From: Pomphorhynchus laevis | Taxonomy: Eukaryota; Acanthocephala; Palaeacanthocephala; Echinorhynchida; Pomphorhynchidae | Assembly: GCA_012934845.2 (NCBI GenBank) | Contig: WNNJ02000482.1 | Coordinates: forward strand, 107,523-171,522 | Length of the DNA stretch: 64,000 nt | Direction: 5' to 3' | Shown: positions 55,225 through 64,000 of the stretch, piece after piece | Layout: the number at the start of each line of letters is the position of its first letter | Position numbering within the stretch: position 1 is the first letter of the stretch | Program-made: the position numbers and the translations under genes | Notes under the pieces: model-generated | The model's input: only the letters and a program-made list of their open reading frames with translations | Told to the model about the DNA's origin: nothing | Databases searched by the model: none

Positions 55225-55902
55225 CTACAGGCACAAGTCTATAAAATATGTAGACTCGTTTTTTATTCTTGTAAATTCATGGACATGTTGCACTAGGTCA
55301 TGGTCTATGAAATATTCCCAAAGTAATTTAATATCACAGTTTTCCGTCTGGGAATAATCATTCCAACTTACATAAGCAATATTGAAGTCACCGCAGATTA
55401 ACAGTCCCTTTCTTTGCAAGTGACGGTTTATCGAATTCATAGTGTCAATAGTTGATCTGAGATAGCGATAGAACAAATTAATAGTAAGATGCACGCATAT
55501 GCTGGATTTAACTTTGATCCAGTTGAATTCGTTCCTGGTCAAGTTATCAACCGTCGATTTAAGAATTGAAGTGTGTCGGAAACAAATATGGTTATACCTC
55601 CACCGCTTAAAGTTCTGACTGTTCTATGAACACTGTACCCGGGTATTGCAATTTCGGTATTACTGATCGACGTGCTAAAATATCATAAGTGCTAAAATAT
55701 CAAAAGTCTCTTAATGTGTTAGCTGCGACAGTTCGTCGAGTTTATTCGGTAAACTAAGAATATTAGAGAACATTACACGAAAATTGCAGAAGTCATTCGT
55801 GGACATCGGCCCTATCGGAGAATGAATTTTGATATTTGCCCGATTGATGTTGTCAAAAATACTTTTTATTGACGTCACTGTTTCCACTGGATAGTGGCGC
55901 AC
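55225..55902 (-). pseudogene. LINE D APE endonuclease
   Basis: It begins FRVMFSNILSLPNKLDELSQ (Asn motif, with S-L-P-N-K-L-D-E-L as in CR1 proteins) and continues to RHLQRKGLLICGDFNIAYVS (GDFN) and YFIDHDLVQHVHEFTR. The middle (SESW and GGGV blocks, about 55590-55700) is damaged but traceable. Confidence 0.7.
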
Positions 55903-56011
55903 ATAGTACGTCTGTGATCTACTGCGACAGAAAGCTTCTTGACTTCTTTAGAGCTTACAAGCTTATTGCGAAGAGCGAAGTTTGGCCGCCAGTTCATACG
56001 CCTGTGTCTTA

Positions 56012-56479
56012 CTACTTGAAAAATCTGAATTGATAGATTAAGTTCTCCGTTTTGCCTTCTATTATTAGCTCAAGTATAGCTAGTTTTAGTCGAGCTTGTT
56101 CGTCTGGGTCTAGATCGTGCAGAATATTCTGTCCCTGATCCCGAAGATTATATCGCAGTGAGAATACGTTATCTCTCATTGTTTTGTTCCGAAATACTAT
56201 TTTTAGCAGCCTTGAACTATCATCTTGTTGACGCTTACCCAAACCAATCAAATTAAAAATACATATGAAATTAAGTTCGTCTAGTTTCTTTAATGACATC
56301 ATCATAGAGATAACTGAGCTTATTATACCCACGTTCTCTTTCAGTCGATAATGATTATTCAAATTGGAAGGGTCCTTGAGATTGGGTACTAGCAAACAGC
56401 GGGCACGATATTCCTTTGTATGTGTAGTAGTTTTCATATAGCTTAAATTTTTAATGCGCAGAGTATCCGTTGATATCAA
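56012..56479 (-). pseudogene. LINE D ORF1 C-terminal part
   Basis: An open frame of about 150 codons with SSRLLKIVFRNKTMRDNVFS and ILHDLDPDEQARLKLAILEL, the pattern of CR1-group ORF1 proteins just before the endonuclease ORF (compare DPTERKRIIATRKEL in LINE A). The upstream half (to about 56950) is in other frames and unclear. Confidence 0.6.
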
Positions 56480-56950
56480 TGGTACAGGATTGGAAACGTC
56501 ATGTGTTGCTTATAAAGTAGGGTGATCGTGAATGTTACCTGAAAATTGGCATTATCGGGACACGTGTGCATTTTCTCTTTGACACCGAATTGAACCATTA
56601 ACAGGTCTTTTCTTTATTGTATTCATCACTCGCAGATGCCGTTAGTTCCTTCTCCACACTCGGACCGAACTGGGAATTGTATTCATACACGGCGATTCGT
56701 GAGCTAGAGGCTGCTTTGTAAAATCAGTGAGGGAAGGTATGTCCTCTGAATTTTGTGTGGTTGACTTAGAAATGTAATGTGGAGTAGAAGATACATCAGT
56801 TTGCGGCTTCGTCACTATCTCTGTAGACTATCGGAAACTTAAGAAAATCCATCATGCTGCGATACACTAGGACACGTTTCAGGTTCACCTGAGCCGTGTT
56901 CACGATCGACGGGATCGTTTGAATCTTATGTTCATATCGCTGCACTTGCA

Positions 56951-58584
56951 TCGATTGTTAAAAATCGCGTATGAAGAACTGACGCAGCGCAAAAACCAGA
57001 TATTAAAGTTCTACTATATAAACTGTTTTATTTTGTAGCTGGATATTAAGCGTCTATCGAAATGTTGGGCCTTTCTCATTGCTAATTTTGGACCTGTATA
57101 ATTTTTTAATAGTAAATTATATTAAATTATAATATTATACAACAATCGATGATAAATGACTTGTTGAGCTAGATCACACTTTATGATCTATACAAACAAA
57201 ATACGGAAATAAAAAACAAATATTAGTTCAAAATCAAGTCAGAGATTTACTGAGAAACCGATATGTGATTCAAGTTACTTTGAAATTCATGGAGGCTCTG
57301 GCAGACCGCTCTATCTGCTGGAAGCCCTTTATTTATAATTCGATTTATAGGTATTTTGACAGTGCCGATTGAGTTTTTCGACGATGCATGTGTCGATATC
57401 CACTTTCAGAATTATGAAGTGCAAGATTTTATCAATGAATAAGATTTTAAATTTTCTTTTTTAAGCTAGAGTCAATGTAACTGGATAAATCTAACATTTT
57501 CTAGCATATCGTCATATGATTTGCGATTTTCACAAAATCTAATGTTAAATCGAATTTTGTGGTAAAATGAGTAAGTAAATACTCGTTTCACTAGGACATC
57601 AATTCTCGATAACGAATAAGCGATTCGATGAAAATACCAAAAAATTGTTCTTGAATAATCTTAGATGTGAGATAAACATAACCTTCACTGTTAATGAAAT
57701 TTTGCCTTTAAAGTTGTATGAAATCATCATTTGGAGGCAAAAGATACTTACAAAGTACTGAACTTTGTATGTAACTATGATGAAAATCAATTGAGAGGTT
57801 TCTCGCAGCGACCCCATGCACCAACAAATCACGTACTGTGAACGTTGTAAAATGGTTTACATTGGAGATGCAGCGTAAGAGCTCAGTCCTTCAAATCAAT
57901 ATTGTAAAACGTTTAGATCCTTTAATTTACATTTTCCCTAAACGTTCTTGTTTGCCTTGTGTTTGCCTTCCATTATTTAGAAATTTGTGTTAATTAATAA
58001 CTTGATCAAATTAATCAATTAATAAATCTGAATCGTTTATTAAATCATTTATTAAGTTCACAATTTTATTTTGACATAATTAAAAAACCATTTTTTAATA
58101 TTTTAATATTTTACACTGTTTCAAATTATTTTATTACTTTAAGATAATGATTTTTCTCTTAAATATAACAGGTGAAAAGTTTTTTTTATTAATAGTATAT
58201 ATTTATTTATTAAAAATAAATTTATTATTAAATACATTTATAAATTAATAAAAAATATTCTATCGGGGATTCTTAGTGTGATATTAAAAGCAATATGTAA
58301 TTAATCAATATGCATTTCATAGATTTTTGTTTCTGGACTGGATATTTTAATTACTTATAAGTTTTACGATATCAATTTTCATTGGTTTCTGTATTATCAG
58401 TTAATGTTTTCTAGAGAAGTTAGCTTATCACATTTGACTTCAAAGCCGTTTCTCCCACATATCGAGTTTAGTTGGTAAATTTTACTGTCATTTGTCATTT
58501 TTAAAGTATATATTTTATTTTTAGGTAACTTTGTATTCAGTGCTTTTCTACCGAAGTAGTGCATATTTTTGCTATTATCAATAA
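56951..58584. other. intergenic / striatin upstream region
   Basis: About 1.6 kb, AT-rich. No other gene or repeat copy recognised. An open frame at 57599-57832 (minus) has no motif. The striatin promoter should lie in the right part; a TATAT-rich segment (AAGTATATATTTTATTTTT) at about 58504 is only suggestive. Confidence 0.45.
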
Positions 58585-61500
58585 ATGACTACACCTCCCA
58601 GATCCGCCGGTAACAGAAAGGAGAATAAAGGGTCTGCTACGATCCCTTATAGCTTACCAGGTATTATTTGTTACCTCCAACATGAATGGACAAAAATGGA
58701 AGCGGAGAGGCAATCTTGGAATTTACAGAAAGCTGAATACGAGGTTTGGATATAGCATAGCGTTCTTTGATTATCTAAACTTTGTTTTTATTAGGCGAAG
58801 CTATCTTTGTTAGACGGAGAGATCGTTGGCTTACGTAATCTTAAGGTTGCTTTGCTACGGAGGATAAAAATGCTTGAATACGCTCTTATTCAAGAACGGT
58901 GCAAATATTTTGATTTACTAAAAATTACATTTTATGTTTGAAGTAGGACTAAGGCATTAAAGCTACCAACATCGCAGGAGACTTCAGGTAAGTAAAGACT
59001 TCATGATTAATTTTTTCAATTTAACAATCCTTTTTATATCTATATCACAAGTGGAATTCTATATCGATTTAATAGGAATTAAGTTCTCCATAAATGTACG
59101 AATAATCTTAACAATTCAATTATTCATTGCTAAAATTAACTGATTTTGATTTATTTCTTAAATTTAGAATTTCCTACATGATACCATATAAGATTTTTGT
59201 TTCAATTTAGAACAAAAATTTCTAATTTTTAATCAATATCTTTTAATAATATATTTATGAAATCAATATCTTTTAATAATATATTTATGAAATCAATATG
59301 TTTTGAAGACGGTTTTAAATGTCTTTATAAACAAATCCTGCATCAAGTCAGCTTTAAATTCATATTATCAATTAAAGAGTAATTTTTGATTTGGAATTTT
59401 GGGATTGAACATATTGAAACTATAAAATTTTAACTTCTTCCCATATTTTACTTCTCCGTATTTCAGTCGATATTCTTACTAGGGAATTATATTTATTCTT
59501 TTAATCCACTCATAAAGTAGATTCTCGTCGAGCGCTATTGCTTTCAACATATGAATGAAAAAGTGTTTATTGAAAATTAATTAAGTCCCAAACTTTAATT
59601 ATCTTTAAATTTCCTTAGACTAAATACCCAAACTTTAATTATCTTTAAATTTCCTTAGTCTAAATATCTTCAGACTTTGTGATTGTTTAAAAGATAACGT
59701 AGAATATGTACTCCAGTTTTTGCTCTTCTCTGAAATTATACAATCGCTATCACTAGTAAAATTAACTAAAATTATTATAATTTTTTTTAAAATCCTTGTT
59801 GTTTTCTAGTAAAATTTGATCAAAGTAAAGAAAAAACATCTGAAACTTTTGTCAGAATTAATAATTAATAGTAAATTAATAATATTAAACAATAATAAAT
59901 TAAATATATGAAACCCTCAAATGTTTACACATTTTTGAAATCATTTGCACTACAGAATCTTTGATAAAATTGAAGTATTTATCTGCATTATAAGCATGTA
60001 AAAATGTATTATAATATAATTATAATTTAATCTGTATTATAATTTGGATTATGAAAATAGAAATTAAATTTTTTTAAAGATATTTTAGAAGACATCAATA
60101 TCGCACCAAGTGCCCCATTGATATCAACAGCTACATCGCAAACATCATACACAATTCGACGCGGTAAACAACTTATTAAGAAGTAAGTCATTTGAAAAGT
60201 TCGTGTCATTTTATTGAATAAAATGCAAGAAACTGTTTTTGAGCAAATAAAAATCGATTACAATTCGTTCATAGATTTCTTGAAGAAATGGGTAATATTG
60301 ACGATTTGATCGATCTACGTTGTGATAGAATGAAATTTTCATTACAAGAAAGATGCAATGAAAAGATTTTACGAGCCAATCAGCAATTCGATATTCGAAT
60401 GTCATCGTAAGAATCCCTGCGTCGTAGTTCACCTCTCATTTTCAATGTTTTAGTGAAGAGGTAAATACGGAAGTAGAGCTATCGTCTCTATCTTTATCGA
60501 CAACGAAATCATCAGCTTCATCTTCGCTAGTGCAGCATAGTAATAAAAATTTGGAGCAGAATGGAATCAAAGAAGATGATTCAATTGGTGGAGTTATAAA
60601 TGAGTTTAACTTTCTAGATGACTCTGAATTTACCGACGAAGACTCTACTAACAACTGGAACGTTAATGCTTTTGACGTAACTGATGAGTCAACAAGTTGG
60701 CGTAAGGTTTTTAAAAATCCATGTTTTCTTAGTTTTTAAAACTATATTTTAAATTAATTTTTATTGACTTGTTAACTTTTGCTTACCAAAACTCAGTAAG
60801 CATTTTTTTTGTCAATAGCGATTTTCAGTGGCGTTATATTTTGTGGCGTTATATTTTGTGGCGTTATATTTTGTGGCGTTATATTTTGTGGCGTTATATT
60901 TTGTGGCGTTATATTTTGTGGCGTTATATTTTGTGGCGTTATATTTTGTGGCGTTATATTTTGTGGCGTTATATTTTGTGGCGTTATATTTTGTGGCGTT
61001 ATATTTTGTGGCGTTATATTTTGTGGCGTTATATTTTGTGGCGTTATATTTTGAAAGAAAGTTTTTTCTTTTAATTTGGCAAATGCACACATAATGTGTA
61101 CTTACATGCCCACAAAAGCGATACAGATTGAGAACAATAGTTACTCGTTTAGAAGCATATAACGTAGTTGCTTTTTTAAAAAGGGAGTGAGAATGACAAT
61201 TGCAGGTGTGTATGTAAGGAGTTCCAAAGTAGAGAAGAAGCAGTGTGTAGAAATTGAGGTCGAAGTTGAATGAGTGAGGAGAAGGCGATACAGAATAGTG
61301 CCTTCGAAGTATTGGTAGGCTATACGTAGCCTACCAATACAATAAAAGTCAATTTTTATGAATTGAATAATAAATAACAGACGTAGCATAGCCTACCAAT
61401 ACATACCATAGCCTTTTGGCTTTGGTATGTATTGGAATAATAATAAATAAAAATTAAATAATTAAATTATAATATTAAATAATTGCTATATCATATTTAT

Positions 61501-62703
61501 AACTTATATTCTAAAATCGATATATTTAATAATTTTAATATTATTAATATTTTAATAATATATATTTTATTATAAATCATATAATAAAATAATAATTTAA
61601 GATTATATAATATATAATCTTAAATAATAAATAATTAAATCAGCTAACTGAGTCTACGTATTGTTATATAATTATAAAATAAACAAAACATAATAATGCT
61701 AAATCAAAATTTAATAATTAAATAATAAAATAAATAATTGTTTTTAGATTTTCTATAATTTAAATCAAGTTAAAAATAAAAATATAAATAAAAAATAAAA
61801 AATAAAATTTAAAATAAACGTCATTTTTATGAATTGACTAATAAATTACAGACGTTGTATCAGAATAAGAATTAGAGGTCATCAGGAGGAACTGCTATGT
61901 TCCTCCTGATGGGATGAACATCAGGAGGAACAATTTTTAAATATTTATTTTATCTAAAATCGCATTTTTGAATGACTTTAGTCATTTCTGAATTACCAAA
62001 TAATCAAAAAAGCAATGGTTTTTGATCATTTCAAAACAGATAATTGAGTCTACATAGTTTATACTACAAAATTAAAAATAATGCTAAATAAAAATTAAAT
62101 AATTGCTATAACATATTTATAACTTATATAAAGTTAAAATTTAAAATTTTAATTTAAAATAAAAGTCAATTTTTATGAATTGACTAATAAATAAAATACG
62201 ATGTATCAGAATAAGGATTAGAAGTAATCAGAATGAACTGCTGTGTATCAGGTTTCGGCGCATATTTCTCGAATATTCCTATTGTGCAAGTTCGTTATTC
62301 CAGAAAGCTTTACAGCTTAATAATTACAAACGCTATTTTGACTTGGAAGCGGCGAGACAGCAGTTTTATTTAATTAAGTAATGCGCTTGTAAACGTTTTT
62401 ATTAATTTTGTATAATTTTTTAATAAAAGAAGTTTAATTGAAATTATATTTTATTGCAGCTGAAAATACTAAAACAGTGGACATCAAGAAGAATAATTTT
62501 AATAGCTATGAAGTGATAGACGGTATATCATTTTGATTTTTATTAAAAAAATGATCCTAAATTATTTAGGAATTGAATATATTCCTAACGGTGATCTGGA
62601 CGCTGTCGAGGAAGCGAGATTTTTCGATAAACAAATTGCTATTCTATCCTCGTCAGATTCACAAAAGTCTGAATCGATTACTATTAAAGTCGCCTCTAGT
62701 CAG
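58585..62703 (+). CDS. STRN: striatin orthologue, N-terminal 325 codons (partial gene)
   Basis: Striatins are scaffold and B''' subunits of PP2A in the STRIPAK complex, which controls Hippo and other signalling. Eight exons keep one frame: 58585-58743, 58795-58898, 58947-58987, 60089-60182, 60275-60406, 60454-60701, 62460-62522, 62570-62703 (975 nt, 325 codons), all with GT-AG introns. Start ATG follows AATAA. Exon 1 has IPYSLPGIICYLQHEW, the striatin caveolin-binding/N-terminal block. Exons 1-2 form the coiled coil ending LLRRIKMLEYALIQER (human-type RRIKMLEYALKQER). Exons 4-5 give IRRGKQLIKKFLEEMGNIDD, matching WKQGRQLLRQYLQEVGYTD. Exon 6 has FNFLDDSEFTDED, like the FNFLENADDSDED block. The WD40 repeats are expected beyond the window. 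If the last donor (CAG/GTTGAC) is not used, a stop follows at 62716. Confidence 0.9.
60829..61053 (+). repeat. 15-bp minisatellite in striatin intron 6
   Basis: The unit GTGGCGTTATATTTT repeats about 15 times with no visible differences. Being a multiple of three with no stop in several frames, it creates open frames on both strands that are not genes. It lies 127 bp into the sixth intron. Confidence 0.97.
61095..61350 (-). mobile_element. possible CR1-like LINE 3' scrap
   Basis: The minus strand reads LLYRLLLTHSTSTSISTH and PFLKKQLRYMLLNE, resembling the 'LIxLYKxLH...' C-terminal region of CR1-group proteins. It is followed at 61400-61450 by GGTATGTATTGGAATAATAA, the same 3' tail as the CR1 scrap at 26145-26600, there in plus orientation. 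Weakly supported. Confidence 0.4.
61630..61930 (-). repeat. PLE-N terminal repeat in striatin intron 6
   Basis: Reverse complement of the PLE-N end: CAGCTAACTGAGTCTACG, ATTGACTAATAAATTACAGA, TTAGAGGTCATCAGGAGGAA. The last part is locally inverted (TCCTCCTGATGGGATGAAC and so on), giving a small palindrome at 61885-61935. Confidence 0.8.
62035..62290 (-). repeat. second PLE-N terminal repeat in striatin intron 6
   Basis: AATTGAGTCTACATAGT, TTGACTAATAAATAAAATAC, GAATGAACTGCTGTG and AGGTTTCGGCGCATATTTC match the PLE-N end in minus orientation. It ends about 170 bp before exon 7. Confidence 0.75.
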
Positions 62704-62718
62704 GTTGACATTCTATAA

Positions 62719-64000
62719 TTTTATAATCGGTTTGATGCTAATTTAGTTTATCGAATTTGAATTTTTATCAAATTTATCGAATGTAGCTAAATATTTCTGT
62801 TTTTATTAATAATCGAGTTATAATACTTGAGTTCTGTTTTCTGCATCTTTCACTGATGAAATATTATAAGTAAAATTAAATTTTTACTTTAAAACGGGTA
62901 AAAAAGTGTGTTTACTATATTTTTACCATAGGGAATGTGCTGTGTTATTTTTACCCCAGGACATGTGCTTTCGTGATAATGTGCTTATCCAAACTTTTTG
63001 TTCGGATGATATCATCATAAGAACAAATATAGCTGACAACATATGTTGTCAGCTATACAACATATGTTGTCGAAACTTAGTTTCTTCTCTGTGATTCGTT
63101 TCTAAAAACAAGATAAATTAATAGCAAAATCATTTCAATTTTTGTTGCCTTCATCTTCATTTGAAACAGGAGACACACACATTTTAATAAAATGCTGTTT
63201 CTCTTTAATTCATACAAAGCAGGAAATTGTACAGTTAAATTATGCAATTGTTTTAAATCAAATTTTACACAAATTATACCAACGAACGATTTGTATAATG
63301 TAGCATTTTATCGTATTTAGTATTACGTATTTGGCCTTAGAGCAGATTCTGCTCAAAACGTTATTCATGATTATTGGAATATTTAAATATTTACAACAAA
63401 CTTTTGTTGCGATAAATATGTTCTGTATTAATTCAAATCTATTGAATAATAAATTCTATTGATATCAAATAAAGATGATGATTTATTTCATTGTATATAT
63501 TTCTGAAAATTTATTATTTACCAAAAAGCGAATTGTAATAAATTGATCTTCTAAAAATTTTGTCAGACCTGATTCGTCACTTTTTAACTCATCAGTAGGG
63601 GATACCGTTTTTTTTGTTCTGGGCATAGAAATACTCAATGATAAATTTTTGTTATGAAATAAAATACAATATTTTTTGACGATAATATTTATGACTTGGT
63701 ATTAGCAATAATTAGCAATCAGACAATTTTGATTGCTAACTAATAAATAGTAAATATTTGTTACAATTAAAACGTATTTTATCCGTTATTATTTAGAAAG
63801 TTAAGTTATTGTTTAGAAATCACCTGAACGTGGTTTTGACGCGCTAACCACATTTTACGGGTATGTATTATTTTTAATATGGTAGTTTAAGTTTTGAATC
63901 AGCTTGTGACATTCACATTTTTAATTATTTATCATTTTTATATTTAATTTTTATTTTAAATTGATTATATTTGTATTTTATATTAAATTTTATTTTATAT
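62719..64000 (+). other. probable striatin intron 8, no exon recognised
   Basis: About 1.3 kb to the window end without a recognisable WD40 exon. The segment AGCTGACAACATATGTTGTC with its inverse forms a local palindrome near 63030-63070. Confidence 0.4.

Larger units (their letters stand above)
49690..56950 (-). mobile_element. LINE D: CR1-like LINE, split by LINE C
   Basis: Minus strand, from about 56950: ORF1 (56012-56479 and upstream), APE endonuclease (55225-55902), linker, RT fingers and palm (54270-54990), LINE C insertion (50421-54266), then RT motif C region and thumb (49745-50420). Recognisable blocks: RLLKIVFRNKTMRDNVF (ORF1), FSNILSLPNKLDELSQL and LLICGDFNIAYVSWNDY (endonuclease), ISLTCTSCKLLERIVLPELE (RT), LILSHMLYASQAMHP (thumb). 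About 3.4 kb without LINE C. Several frame breaks. Confidence 0.8.

Noticed and set aside
57599-57832. 77-codon minus-strand open frame upstream of striatin
   Set aside because: No motif, no start context or splice signals; composition like random AT-rich DNA.
58891-58936. Reading striatin exon 2 on through QERCKYF
   Set aside because: It looks like the QERAKY of other striatins, but the frame soon stops; the GTGCAA donor and the 48-bp intron give the only frame joining exon 3. This choice should be confirmed with RNA.
60829-61053. CRISPR-like array
   Set aside because: The units are contiguous, with no spacers, and the sequence is clearly animal nuclear DNA.
60793-61094. Several open frames of about 80-100 codons on both strands
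   Set aside because: They are produced by the 15-bp minisatellite, whose unit is a multiple of three and lacks stops in several frames.

Overview
This is a metazoan nuclear window, very AT-rich and densely packed with retroelements. The organism is most likely an invertebrate with small introns: five introns of the one clear host gene are 47 to 92 bp. The phylum cannot be fixed from the sequence. Only two host loci are well supported: a tRNA-Pro(UGG) gene on the minus strand near the left end (278-349), and the 5' two-thirds of a striatin orthologue at the right end (eight exons, 58585-62703, running off the window before its WD40 domain).

Nearly everything else is transposable-element sequence in various stages of decay. 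Recognisable groups are: (1) PLE-N, a Penelope-like element (best copy 3925-6325) with an RYIDD reverse transcriptase and inverted terminal repeats, whose terminal repeat is scattered across the window; (2) PLE-C, a second Penelope-like group with a C-terminal GIY-YIG domain (19709-20016) and foldback ends that carry a hammerhead-variant-like motif; (3) several CR1/Jockey-like LINEs (A, B, D, E, F, I), with B inserted in A and the R1/Jockey-like LINE C inserted in D; (4) LINE G, of unresolved clade; (5) LINE H, whose reverse transcriptase is followed by a PD-(D/E)XK-like nuclease region.

The most striking feature is at 35740-37755: a tandem array of an exact 463-bp unit, each unit carrying a well-formed type I hammerhead ribozyme (five ribozymes). 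The array sits inside a PLE-N reverse-transcriptase fragment and is bordered by (AT)n. It fits the metazoan retrozyme idea: small non-coding self-cleaving repeats thought to move with the help of Penelope-like elements. Other self-cleaving-like structures occur in the PLE-C ends (16.3, 17.4, 19.4, 29.9 and 41.3 kb), and a type II hammerhead-like fold occurs in a repeat at 24.5 and 41.5 kb.

Layout: 0-1.5 kb tRNA-Pro and repeat fragments; 1.5-3.9 kb empty AT-rich DNA; 3.9-6.7 kb PLE-N; 6.9-14.3 kb repeat R1, LINE H, LINE A (with LINE B nested), then R1 again; 14.9-15.6 kb tRNA-like SINE cluster; 16.3-20.4 kb PLE-C foldbacks and LINE scraps; 20.6-21.8 kb PLE-N copies; 22.1-23.8 kb LINE I; 26-30 kb PLE-N ends, CR1 scrap and LINE B; 30.4-33.2 kb LINE G; 34-38.3 kb foldback, R1, PLE-N and the hammerhead array; 39.5-40.9 kb LINE H; 41.3-41.7 kb foldbacks; 42.8-46.7 kb LINE B; 46.8-49 kb LINEs E and F; 49.7-56.9 kb LINE D split by LINE C; 58.6-62.7 kb striatin.
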